A DNA stretch of 50,000 nucleotides from Chrysomallon squamiferum (lineage: Eukaryota; Mollusca; Gastropoda; Neomphalida; Peltospiridae), in assembly GCA_012295275.1 (NCBI GenBank), contig CM022676.1, positions 3,222,258 to 3,272,257 on the forward strand, written 5' to 3'. The position numbers and the translations under genes are program-made. Below are positions 1 through 9,559 of the stretch, one piece after another (position 1 is the stretch's first letter; each line of letters opens with the position of its first letter). The notes below the pieces were generated by a model, which saw only the letters and a list, made by a program, of their open reading frames with translations, had not been told where the DNA came from and did not search any database.

Positions 1-659
1 AGCTAAATTTTAAATTACCAATAATACTCTCTCTTAATAACACAACTATATATAAAAATGAAAAATATTTATACCATAAACAGCATGGCAACAAGAACAA
101 CAAGAAGAAGAATATAAGAAAAAGACTAAAAAAAAATAAATCTGGTTAATAGTACACTACATATAATTTAGCCGGTGTATTTTAAACTTGACCAATACTG
201 CCCATCGTCCACTCCTTGTAATTACATTAACCATCAGAACAAAGCAGAATAACAGATTTTTCAATTTAATTTAGAGAAGAAATCATATTCCACGACTGAC
301 TTAATTTCGCATTCATGTCCCCTGTAATTTATGCAACAGCTTAAGCCAGATGACACACAGAGCACACAGTACGTAGTTAGCTTATTGAAAATCATTTACC
401 CAAGAGAGCAAAACAAATTTTCACCGCAAACCGAATCAAAATTCACTAACCGCGGCAATCAGTTTATCTGTAATCACCAAAATATGAACAAATCTGAGCT
501 GTTTGTAATTGTTGTAAATGTCAGAATATTACACCAATAACAGATTAATAATAAAAAAAAAAAAAAAAAAAAAAAAGAAACGATAGTAAAATAATCAAGA
601 GAATTCTTCAGTCTCTGTTTGTAATTGCTATGAAAGACCTATTAAGTTATCAGCTCAAT
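1..659. other. AT-rich non-coding stretch
   Basis: No supportable gene. A short open frame lies at 331-540 on the plus strand, but it has no flanking splice signals or recognisable motif. A 24-base poly-A run occupies 553-576. If the minus-strand gene continues to the left, this is intron or 3' flank. Confidence 0.5.
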
Positions 660-985
660 ACGGCCGCTATTGATGGTCAGCTCGGAGGATGACCTAGCAT
701 TCCACTGACCACCAACGCAGATTGAAATGACCAGACCGAATGACCCAAACACTGGGTCAGCACTGGCTGCTGCAGCCGGTGACCAGGCCAAATTAGTCCG
801 GCTGTGTTTGTCCTAATTGACACAGATCACCATGGTGATACGACTGATGGCTGGCCACTGCTGGGAACTTGGGCTGCTGCGTCTGTGAGAGACCGATCAG
901 CCTCGGTGGAGGATGTTTGACAATCAAACGTGGATGACAGCATCCATCGGAGTTAGAGTTAGCCGAGATAATGCTTTTCAATTAC
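660..985. other. GC-rich, complex island in AT-rich surroundings
   Basis: About 330 bases are clearly richer in G+C than either flank and contain no simple repeats. They hold a perfect 14-base palindrome at 826-839 (ATCACCATGGTGAT), a tight hairpin at 915-929 (GTTTGA, 3-base loop, TCAAAC) and a dense TGACC/GGTCA cluster at 675-784. The minus strand is open from 981 to 793, but the peptide resembles nothing I know and lacks good splice borders. A regulatory element is the likelier reading. An old exon or a conserved non-coding element cannot be excluded. Confidence 0.45.
675..784. promoter_or_regulatory. Cluster of seven TGACC/GGTCA half-sites
   Basis: GGTCA is at 675-679 and 755-759. TGACC is at 690-694, 706-710, 728-732, 741-745 and 780-784. 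Seven copies in 110 bases far exceed the fraction of one expected by chance. AGGTCA-type half-sites bind nuclear receptors, so a hormone-response-like module is possible. The spacing is irregular, and several copies lack the A/T-rich flank of strong sites. Confidence 0.3.
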
Positions 986-1469
986 ACTTTCTGTGTTAAT
1001 CACATTTACTCTGTGTGGATTTTTTTTTTTTTTTTTTTTTTTCACCACTAACCTTGTTATTGGTTAATGAACAAAAAAAAAAAAGAAATGTAAGGAAAAT
1101 AGTTAATGAAAATGTGACTTAAATAGAGCACGTATTGCTTTTACGACAAACAAGCAGAGATTTCTGTACGTGCAGTTAACAGGGAAAAAAAAAATACTTT
1201 TAAGCCTGATATGAATAAATGACTGACAGGCTGGCTGAATGAATGAATATGTAATGAATTATTCTCTAAATTATTTACTGTCAAAAGAAAAAGAGAAACA
1301 GATACTGGAAATGAGACAAAATCAGTACATGTACTTATAACACTGCTTAGATTTTCACACTGAAGATAATGACAGAAAATGACATTAGTCTATTTTTAGG
1401 GAAGGAACACGAAGAAAAAAATGAAAATGAATAAATGCATATTAAACTATATTTTCATACACTTCTGCA

Positions 1470-1523
1470 TTAAAGATTATTAAGAATCATCACGCAATTC
1501 TGCAATTTCAGAGAAAAACTCTT
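1470..1523 (-). CDS. Possible terminal coding exon of the minus-strand gene
   Basis: On the minus strand an acceptor-like sequence (AATTTCTGTTACAG) ends just before 1523. The following frame is open for 17 codons (KSFSLKLQ...VMILNNL) and stops with TAA at 1472-1470. The phase is 0, which fits the end of exon 1950-2021, and the intron between would be 426 bases. The open run is too short to be significant and no clear polyadenylation signal follows. The true next exon may lie outside the window. Confidence 0.18.
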   Translation of the reverse strand, partial: KSFSLKLQNCVMILNNL

Positions 1524-1949
1524 CTGTAACAGAAATTACTAAAATTATCAGTCAACAACAGATGATTTATCATACAATCTTTTCCAAGGTCAACGAGTAA
1601 TAGGGATAGAGTTAGAATGGGAAAAAGCCCAATGGATATTTGTTAAAAAAAACACCAAAAAAAAAAAACACACCAGAAAGCACAGGAAAACAGTCAGTTG
1701 AAAAGAACACAGAAATAAAGTGAGGCAAATGAAACAAGCTTTACATGAATCCATAAACTGATAATTTTTAATATGTTTAAGTAATTCACATAAATTTAAA
1801 CTAACAGTATCAGATTTAGTATATTCCTACAAACAGTAGCTAGCGAGAACTGCTTATAAGTTCAGATAGTTGAGCTTTGGATTCTCTAACTCAAGATTCT
1901 GGTCCAGATCTTCTAGGTGGAAGATGAATAAATTGAATAAATAGCTTAC

Positions 1950-2021
1950 CTTAACAGTAACAGACAAAGAAACCATAGCCTTTGTTTCTTGATAAGAATA
2001 TCCAAATATTCCAAAAACAAC
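1950..2021 (-). CDS. Putative internal coding exon (fourth of the phased chain)
   Basis: On the minus strand a strong acceptor (TACTTTAATTTCAG) is followed by 72 bases and a strong donor (AAG|GTAAGC). Frame 0 is open for all 24 codons: VVFGIFGYSYQE then TKAMVSLSVTVK. The exon begins and ends in phase 0, which fits the upstream exon at 4901-4980, which ends in phase 0 at CAG. The peptide is mostly hydrophobic with alternating residues, suggesting beta structure or a membrane-proximal segment. A second frame is also open, so the assignment rests on phase continuity with the other exons. I do not recognise the family. A loose likeness to macroglobulin-type beta domains is only an impression. Confidence 0.6.
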
Positions 2022-2600
2022 CTGAAATTAAAGTAAAATAATGTCAATACACATTTATGCTCAGAATATTTTTTGTTATTTATTTATTTTTTTTTTTTTT
2101 TTTTTTCTGTTAGAAGCAATTATTTAATTAGCAGACTTATATATATATATAGAAAGATAGATAGTTATAGACAGACATTTGATGAAGTATGTACAAGGCA
2201 CTGGGTTGACAAAGAAATAATCCATCAGGACAATGATGTGTAAGAGGTTCTCTCAGAAGAGCAGCACCTACTCAGCTCTACACAGATATTTTACTGTTTT
2301 CAGTAGTAAACAATTTTAAACATAAATCTTCATTTTCATCTCTAACAGTTAATTTATTTAAACTTAACACAGGCAGCAGAGGTTTTATGTCTTAAAAAAA
2401 AAATTAAAAAATTGTTTTCATTTTTTTTGGAAAAATAAAATTTTATTGAGCTATTACCAAAATCTGATCTGCAGTCATTTTAATTCAATCATCATGATAT
2501 TTAATCCCAAATCTTCAATAATTTTTTTTCTGTTTTTTAAATTTTGTTTTAAACAGCATGAATTTCTCAACTAGAATCATTCTGATTACACTGATTTGAC
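2022..2600. other. Intronic AT-rich DNA with poly-T and TA tract
   Basis: No gene content. Poly-T occupies 2087-2106 and a TA tract 2139-2151. On the gene model this is the intron between exons 4901-4980 and 1950-2021. Confidence 0.5.
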
Positions 2601-2609
2601 TAAGTGGTC

Positions 2610-2870
2610 TTCAATGTTGTCGTACAAAGACAATGAGATTGCTGTGTCGAGGAATGACAGGTATCCAAACCAAACATCTGTCCAAGCAGCGTCTGGTGCT
2701 GTCTGCAGTCACATGTGTGACACTACTGGGTCAGCATCTTCCACTAACACAATTTGCACCACAGACAACAGATCAGTCAGACTCAAACTCAAACTCACGG
2801 TTAAAGTACACGTGTACATCACAAGTCTGAGCTGCAGACTCAAAAATCTTTCCAGTCCACTTTGTTAATA
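2610..2870. other. GC-richer island with E-box palindrome
   Basis: This segment is more complex and GC-rich than its flanks. It contains a perfect 12-base palindrome at 2806-2817 (GTACACGTGTAC) centred on a CACGTG E-box, and AGTCTG/CAGACT arms with a 5-base loop a little further on. Plus-strand frames are open in part, but without splice borders or a recognisable product. A regulatory element is possible. Confidence 0.35.
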
Positions 2871-2879
2871 ATACAGACC

Positions 2880-4440
2880 CCTGTAGTTATGTCTTATTTT
2901 TTTCAAAATTTTGAAATATTCATCCTAGTCTATTAATTATATTACATAATTTTGAAATGTGATATTTGTTTTCACCACCATTATAACATGATCACCATCA
3001 TGTTTACATTTATTTTAATGTGTTTGTATCCATGTTGTTTTATATTTTTAGTTTATTAGTTTACATGTTAAACCACCCTTGAACTTACTTTGTATATGAA
3101 CATGGTATTTAAATATAATAATAATATACTTATGACAGTGTTATTCTTGGTGTATTACAGTTTTTATTAAGCTGGTGACTTGTTCACCCAAAGGTGAATG
3201 AAAGTTATTTTGGGGTGAATGAAACGAGAGACAAAAATCATCAAAAATGTATTTAATCATCAGTGAATGAAATTTAACTGTTAGAGAATTATAAAGTAGA
3301 TGGGGGTAGTGACTGACTTAGCTCTGGGGAAGAAGCAAGAAACAGTGATGTAATGAAATCAACAGAGTTCTTGTCTCGTGTCAGTATTACAGTGTTATAG
3401 TTACACAGATAGTGGTGTTGCAATTCATGAAGGATTGCTTGGATTTGAACCCAGTACTGATTACACTTCACACTGACAACTTAACTACTATGTCTTGACA
3501 CATTTTTGATAGATTTACTAAATCAATTAAATTTAAAAACAATATAAATAATGTCTCTACTTTGAAATAACAGATTTGATAGAGATGACAACAAACATTA
3601 GTATAATAACAATAACATTTAGCAGAAGATGTAATATTAAAAGTAATAAAACAAAATAAGGTTGGTGTTTGTGAATTAAATATTTAAAATTTGCTATGAA
3701 GTCAAATATTATAAACCCATCACTTTATTTTTAATGTGAAACTAATTAGATCTGTGTTCATTTTTTTTTTTTATTATTAAAATTAAAGTTTTAAAAACAC
3801 TGACAATACTTGGTAATAAAAAAAAATATTATTCAGTTTCATTTTACCTACAAGATAAAATTACAAATTTCTCAGTAATGCACATGAAGCAAAAACATCG
3901 GTCAACAAATTAAAACTGAACTATTCATTATTAACAGATCGAATGTGTTCCTTCTCAAACTGACTGATCATTAATAAGTCATTCACAAACAGAAAAGAAC
4001 TGTGAGAAACAAAATAGATTATCAGTACAGTAATATCTGAACACCTATAAACCATAGGATATAATGGATATTACACATCTGTGAATGAGATGCCAGTGAA
4101 TACTATAAAGTCTGTCATAACATATTTAGTGTAAAATATGAAGTCTGTAAACGAGATAACACAATAAAAATGATACAAGATTAAGACATAATGAATACTG
4201 TAACATTTAACAACTGCAAAAGAGATGACATTCAACTAATATAATGTCTGTATCATAACACAAACTAAAACATAAAATTTATAAATAAGATGACATGCAT
4301 TAAAGACAAATTGCATGAATCAAGACATAATGAAAATCCGATGATTAACAAATGCTGTAAAGTATGAATCGGATGGCGTAATGCCAGTTACAAACTCAGT
4401 GAATCAGATGATATATCCAAGTGTTTGTGAATCACTCTAA
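2880..4440. other. Intronic AT-rich DNA
   Basis: No exon can be supported. Apart from a tRNA-like repeat head at 3436-3496, the stretch is low-complexity AT-rich DNA. From about 4040 it contains increasingly recognisable, very diverged copies of the minisatellite that becomes clear from 4474. Confidence 0.45.
3436..3496 (-). repeat. tRNA-derived SINE head (candidate)
   Basis: The minus strand has a perfect Pol III B-box, GGTTCAAATCC (3451-3441). About 30 bases upstream of it is an A-box-like stretch, TAGTAGTTAAGTTGTCAG (3490-3473). Spacing and sequence resemble the heads of class II (Ser/Leu-type) tRNAs. No cloverleaf with paired acceptor ends is evident, so this is more likely a decayed SINE than a tRNA gene. 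The extent of the body is unclear. Confidence 0.4.
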
Positions 4441-4473
4441 GTCTATGTATCATATGATATAATGATAATGATA

Positions 4474-4898
4474 AATTCTATAATGCCCATGACACAATGA
4501 ATAAAATCTATGAATAGTATTATAATGCCTATGACATAATGAATAGTCTATGAACCAGATAATGCAAACTGTAATGCCTATGACATAATGAATAAAGTCT
4601 ATGAACCAGATAATGAAACTGTAATGCCTATGACATAATGAATAACGTCTATGAACCAGATACTGAATACTATAATGCCTAAGATATAATGAATAGTCTA
4701 TGAACCAGATCATGATGAATACTGTAATGCCTAGGACATAATGAATAAAGTCTATGAAATGGAAGATAATGAAAACTGTAATGCCTATGACGTAATGAAT
4801 AAAGTCTATGAACCAGATAATGAAAACCTGTAATGCCTATGACATAATGAATAAAGTCTATGAACCAGATGATATAATGAACATTATAGCGTCTAAGT
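4474..4898. repeat. Minisatellite, unit about 51 bp, about 8 copies
   Basis: The unit reads roughly TAATGCCTATGACATAATGA followed by ATAAAGTCTATGAACCAGAT and a variable AATGAAAACTG. The motif AATGCC starts at 4482, 4524, 4573, 4623, 4674, 4726, 4780 and 4832, so the period drifts from 42 to 54 bp. The array runs to within a few bases of the splice donor of exon 4901-4980. Open frames through it on the minus strand are shadows of the repeat. Confidence 0.9.
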
Positions 4899-4900
4899 AC

Positions 4901-4980
4901 CTGTAAATCTGTTGTCAAATGGTCACTCAGACGTTGCCAGTAATTTCCAAATGACAATAATCCAAATACTTTACTCACTA
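4901..4980 (-). CDS. Putative internal coding exon (third of the phased chain)
   Basis: On the minus strand a strong acceptor (CTCTGTGTTTGTCTCAG) precedes 80 bases ending CAG|GTACTT. The donor has consensus CAG|GTA but a weaker tail. Only one frame is open. After two bases that complete a split codon it reads VSKVFGLLSFGN then YWQRLSDHLTTDLQ, ending in phase 0. The split codon joins the single T left by exon 5225-5259 to give TTA (Leu). The end joins exon 1950-2021 cleanly. The hydrophobic VFGLLSFG followed by a polar stretch is protein-like. The 51-bp minisatellite begins immediately downstream in the intron. The product is not recognised. Confidence 0.55.
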
Positions 4981-5224
4981 CTGAGACAAACACAGAGAGG
5001 AGCTGGAGGGTAGGATGGCAGCCATTGTGCGGCACCCATACGAATATATCTAGAAGACTATTTCTAATCCATTATCTAGCATCAATGAGATGTCTAGACA
5101 GTGGTCGTTTTCAATTAACTCCATACATTGTTATAGATCTACTGGGCATTGATTGCTGCAGTCTATTAATATACAATCAAGTTTCCCCCACTTCTGTCTA
5201 TCACAGACTGTAGCAATTACTTAC

Positions 5225-5259
5225 ATACAACAACACCAGGTTTCATTTCATCGTCTTGT
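5225..5259 (-). CDS. Putative short internal coding exon (second of the phased chain)
   Basis: On the minus strand an acceptor (TTTGTCTCCAAACGTAG) precedes 35 bases and a GTAAGT donor (GTAT|GTAAGTAA). Only one of the three frames is open: one base finishing a split codon, then QDDEMKPGVVV, then one base carried forward. The exon at 28143-28215 leaves AG, so the first split codon becomes AGA (Arg). The single T joins TA of the next exon to give TTA (Leu). The exon is short and the base before the donor is not G, so it is the least secure link. Its phase nevertheless fits both neighbours. The intron to the next exon is 244 bases. Confidence 0.5.
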
Positions 5260-5339
5260 CTACGTTTGGAGACAAATATGAATAAATTGATAAAAATGTG
5301 TACAGTTTTCTAAATCTTTCAGCTCTGTATACTTCTTCT

Positions 5340-5873
5340 TCTTCTTGTTTTTTTTTTCTTCTTCCCACCTATCAATTTAAAAATTATCTTCAGAATTAAA
5401 TGGTAGTAAATGAAAATCGGCGGTATTTACCCAGCGTGATAAATGTTTAAATAAATATTAAATATCTTATATTGCCACCGACAACAAAGATAAGCTTAAG
5501 ACGCTGTCAGAAAAATGTCAGATCAGATTCTACGCATTCAGCGTCTCAGGGAGAGAACTGATGGCTTATAGCATTGATAAATCTATAATCAATTCTTATG
5601 ACAGCACCACGAGCGTCTGCTGGAGGGGTTTTTTTTAGATATTTTTTTAGATATTTTTTTTTTTTTTTTACACTGTATTCAAACCAATCATCTATGACTG
5701 ATACTGTATTTTATACTGTCTGGCTGTCTGAGTGGTGTTATTAAAAACAAGACTGTGTTACGTAATCTGGCTGGTTCTGATCTGGTAATGATGCTGGTTC
5801 CAGTATAAACCTAAACGGACAGATCAATAAGATCACAAACTTTGTTACCAAATGCAAACCTGGTGTCAGCAGG
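5340..5873. other. Intronic DNA, no gene seen
   Basis: Contains TTC and T runs near 5337-5360 and 5650-5670, and a moderately complex piece around 5460-5620 with several CpGs. No exon can be supported. It lies inside the long intron between exons 28143-28215 and 5225-5259. Confidence 0.4.
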
Positions 5874-6090
5874 TTCAAGTCTTACCAATGTAATACAATG
5901 AAGTTTAAATCTTTATAATGATTTTAAACATTACAAGAGTGAAACACAGAAGTTCAAATGTTATTAGTGATTCTGAACACTGCCAATGTAATCTAGAAAT
6001 TACAGTCTTGATAATGAACCTAAACGCTGCCTGTATGGAACAGAGAAGTTCGAATCTGAGGAATAACTGTTGTTATTATGATATATTTAT
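5874..6090. repeat. Decayed tandem repeat, unit about 48 bp, about 4 copies
   Basis: Successive units begin with variants of AAGTTCAAATCT near 5901, 5951, 5997 and 6046 and continue with TAATGA..TAAAC-type text. Divergence is high, so boundaries are approximate. The AAGTTCGAATCT form near 6047 resembles a Pol III B-box, but no A-box accompanies it. Confidence 0.5.
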
Positions 6091-6099
6091 GAAGAATTT

Positions 6100-6396
6100 A
6101 ATAACACAGGAATTAATAAACAATGTTTTAATGGTTCCCAATGTTAACAGTTCTTAAGACTAAGACCTTTAAGACACAGTTTATATACAGTTTATATACA
6201 GAAATGAAATTTGCTAGCATCATTAAAATAAACTAGTCACTGGTCAAGAGCAAACAATGCTGTAGTTTCTTCCAGACAGGGGAACATAAAAATCATTTTC
6301 TAGAACAAGTGTAAACCAGGCCGGAATGGGAAATAACTCAGTGTGTTCATCAAAGGGAAACAGAATGATAATATTTTAATACAATAATAAAAACAA

Positions 6397-6427
<31 letters not shown>

Positions 6428-7430
6428 GAAGAAAAAACTGAAGAGAGAGAGAGAGAAAAAAAACACTACAGAAATTAGCTCAATTTGCAAGAACTAAGTC
6501 TGTATTGATTTTTTCTGCAAACAGATTCGACCACATCTTCAGCTAAATGGCATTTTTAAGTCACAAAGAATTAGCCATATGTCGATGTAACATCTTTTCA
6601 GTTGATACACCAACACAACTGTTATTCCGAAAAACAGAAGGAAAAAATTTCAAAATTGGATTAAATAAAAAAAAAAAAAAAAAATCGTAGAAGAAAAAAA
6701 AAAAAAAAAAAAAAATGAAAATGAAAAAAAAAAAAGGAAAAAAATTTGAAAAAAATTAAATTGGCTTGTAGGACTTTAGAGCAAAGCTCAATTTCCCACC
6801 AAGTAATGAACTGATTCTGTGTGTATAACAGAGAACATCTCTTCAACTGTTAGCAAGTCTGGCTGTTAATTCAAGTGATAACAAAACGAAAATCTCCAGA
6901 CGAAAAACAAATAAGACACAACCTACGTAGATATAGCCGAAACATAATTCAAGAAGAAATTTCTTCTATTTCACAAACATTTATAATCTTTCACTTTATT
7001 AGTTGTCTACGATTTCATACTTGTCTAATAACCTAACAGAAAAGAAACCTACATCTGCTGCTCAACATTTTTATTTTTTGTTCTCCTTTTTTTTTTTTGT
7101 AATTATTTTTAATTTTTATTCTATTTTATTATTACTATTTTTTATTTTTATTATTTTTTAAACCTATAAGCAGCCAGGAATAAAGGTTTTTTCTTTTATT
7201 ATTATTATTTTATTTTATTTTTTCAGTGTTTTATTTATAGCTATACCTTCCAGACAGGAAATAATCTACTGTGGCTTTATAATGTACTAGAAGTACAATT
7301 GGATTTTTTTTAGAAAGATGTGTCTATAAATTATCATCATCATCATCATTATTATCATTATTAAGATTTTAAAAACTTTTAATTATGACACATCTTACTA
7401 TCTTTACCTTTTCAGATTTTGTAATGTATA
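6100..7430. other. Intronic AT-rich DNA with homopolymer runs
   Basis: Contains poly-T at 6397-6421, a GA tract near 6443-6456, several long A-rich tracts between 6667 and 6740, and T-rich low-complexity DNA at 7080-7220. An ATC/ATT stretch lies at 7333-7364. No gene evidence. Confidence 0.5.
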
Positions 7431-7495
7431 TAATCATTTACTAATTAACCTTGTTATTTCTAAAATATAATTTTAATTTATAATTTCTAAGATGT

Positions 7496-7725
7496 GCTAA
7501 TATATAATTTTATTTAATTTACAATTTCTACAATAAGCTAATATATAATTTTATTTAATTTACAATTTCTACAATAAGCTTTTATATAATTTTATTTTAT
7601 TCATAATCTCTGTACTAATATATGATTTTTATTTATAATATTTAAGGTGTACTAATATATAAATTTATTTAATTTATGATCTCAACAACACTCTGATATA
7701 TATAATTTTATTTATAATATTTAAC
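7496..7725. repeat. Diverged flank of the 39-bp satellite (36-41 bp units)
   Basis: Older units resembling GCTAATATATAATTTTATTT.. start near 7496, 7537, 7578, 7614, 7651 and 7692. Spacings are 36 to 41 bp. They merge without a break into the homogeneous array at 7726. Confidence 0.8.
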
Positions 7726-8089
7726 GTGCTAATATAGATAATGTTAATTTACAATCTTTAACCTGTGCTAATATAGATAATGTTAATTTACAATCTTTAA
7801 CCTGTGCTAATATAGATAATGTTAATTTACAATCTTTAACATGTGCTAATATAGATAATGTTAATTTACAATCTTTAACCTGTGCTAATATAGATAATGT
7901 TAATTTACAATCTTTAACCTGTGCTAATATAGATAATGTTAATTTACAATCTTTAACCTGTGCTAATATAGATAATGTTAATTTACAATCTTTAACCTGT
8001 GCTAATATAGATAATGTTAATTTACAATCTTTAACCTGTGCTAATATAGATAATGTTAATTTACAATCTTTAACCGGTGCTAATAAATA
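7726..8089. repeat. Homogeneous 39-bp minisatellite, about 9 copies
   Basis: GTGCTAATATAGATAATG, TTAATTTACAATCTTTAACC recurs exactly every 39 bases, with GTGC at 7726, 7765, 7804, 7843, 7882, 7921, 7960, 7999, 8038 and a truncated copy at 8077. The copies are almost identical; single-base variants occur just before 7843 and 8077. Because 39 is divisible by 3, the minus strand stays open with a 13-residue repeat. That is a by-product of the period, not evidence of a gene. Confidence 0.95.
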
Positions 8090-8139
8090 ATTATTTACTG
8101 CTGACAACCCTTCAACAGCTTGTACAGATGACATTTAGA

Positions 8140-8260
8140 TTAACTGTCATGTCATGTTCGCGACCGTGTCAACGAGCGAGCGACGCTTACAGAACCAGCC
8201 AACCGTGACAGCAGACAGTCACCTGGTTCACAGTGACTTTGCCATGCATGATTGACTGCG
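8140..8260. other. CpG-containing complex segment
   Basis: Non-repetitive and richer in CpG (CGCGACCG, GAGCGAGCGACG) than its surroundings. It shares the 11-mer CAACCGTGACA with a similar segment near 8978-8988. There is no coding evidence; a regulatory element is possible. Confidence 0.3.
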
Positions 8261-8368
8261 GTGAAATGAATCAGCAACTATTTATTAATACGGAGTCTCC
8301 GAGGAGAAAAACACAGAAATAACTTGCAAGTCGTAAATCAATGAAAAATGTAAATTCAGCACATTCGT

Positions 8369-8397
8369 GTCTGTCTGTCTGTCTGTCTGTCTGTCTG
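8369..8397. repeat. (CTGT)n microsatellite
   Basis: About seven CTGT units in a row. Confidence 0.95.
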
Positions 8398-8638
8398 ATC
8401 AGATGGAATAAAGCCAGGTCGACACTTAGTTTGTTTATGAATAGGCAAAGACAGTGTCCATGGATTGAACTGCAGCTGCTTCTAATGAAATGAAAATGGA
8501 GCACTGTGTGGATTGAGTAAAAATGAAAGAAATAAAATTTACAAAAAAATGGCTCACACTTCCCCATTAGCTAAAAATATAGAAAAGAAATAGATAAATG
8601 ACACCCACACAAATACCATTTACATGTATTTACATACA

Positions 8639-8644
<6 letters not shown>

Positions 8645-8713
<69 letters not shown>
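8645..8713. repeat. (CT)n microsatellite
   Basis: An uninterrupted pyrimidine tract apart from one TTA break at about 8680. Confidence 0.95.
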
Positions 8714-8716
<3 letters not shown>

Positions 8717-8869
8717 GGTGTTAATTTTTAAATTATGGTTCATCAGATTCACTCAAAAATAAACACTAATTTAATACCAAAATAAACTGTTTAGTGCGCA
8801 AGTTATACATAATCTGCAACACTAGAACAGCATAAAATTTACATCTGGTAATACGTATCAGTGAATGCG

Positions 8870-9140
8870 TCGACATTAACTGGTAATAACATCAAATTAA
8901 ATAGCGTCACATCAACGACTGTTCTCAGTCAAAGCCGTCAACGCGTGACACACTTCTGGCGGGGGTTTCACCACCATCAACCGTGACACTACTTCTGACT
9001 CATAAAATCTCATTCGACATTTGAAATAATCTTCCCCCTGCTATCAAAGATGCCATTTTTTTTGACGGAGCTGAACAATAAACTAATCATGTTTGATACG
9101 GAGCAGGATCCGTGATGACATCAAACTGCTCCGTTTTTAA
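8870..9140. other. Complex CpG-containing segment with inverted repeat
   Basis: Includes GCCGTCAACGCGTGACAC and a perfect 9-base inverted repeat, ACGGAGCAG at 9098-9106 and CTGCTCCGT at 9126-9134. There is no open frame with splice borders. It may be an intronic element. Confidence 0.3.
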
Positions 9141-9160
9141 TCCACCAGAATTTTTTTTCA

Positions 9161-9218
9161 TTTTTTTTTTTTTTTTTTTTTTTAACACAATACAGAGAAT
9201 CACCGACAAGGATAAAAA

Positions 9219-9250
<32 letters not shown>
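9161..9250. repeat. Poly-T / poly-A pair
   Basis: T runs from 9161 to 9183 and A from 9226 to 9250, with 42 bases between. The two runs are complementary and could fold back in a transcript. Confidence 0.85.
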
Positions 9251-9259
9251 GCCATCATA

Positions 9260-9526
9260 ATCAAGAGCAGGCTTCATGTACTGCCTGAAATAATCACTTC
9301 AAAATTAAATCAGATTGGAAATTGAGATGGTTAGTTAAAAAGACTGCATTCTCTACACTCAAAACTGTTTGTATAAATGTGGGTCTTAACTAAATCACTA
9401 AAGAATTTTTTACATATTTGACACTGAACTGCATTACAAATTAAAAACACTACATTACAAATTAAGAACACACATTTATCTATAGTAAAATCAGGAATAG
9501 ATTTTTATAACCTCCTACCCCTAATG

Positions 9527-9559
<33 letters not shown>

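Noticed and set aside
4450-5035. Long minus-strand frames rich in Tyr, His and Ile
   Set aside because: The part left of 4898 is the 51-bp minisatellite. Only the segment 4901-4980 has splice borders and was kept as an exon.
7721-8134. 137-codon minus-strand frame with a 13-residue repeat
   Set aside because: It is exactly the 39-bp satellite read in one frame. The period divisible by three keeps it open, and there is no start context, splice border or non-repetitive coding part.
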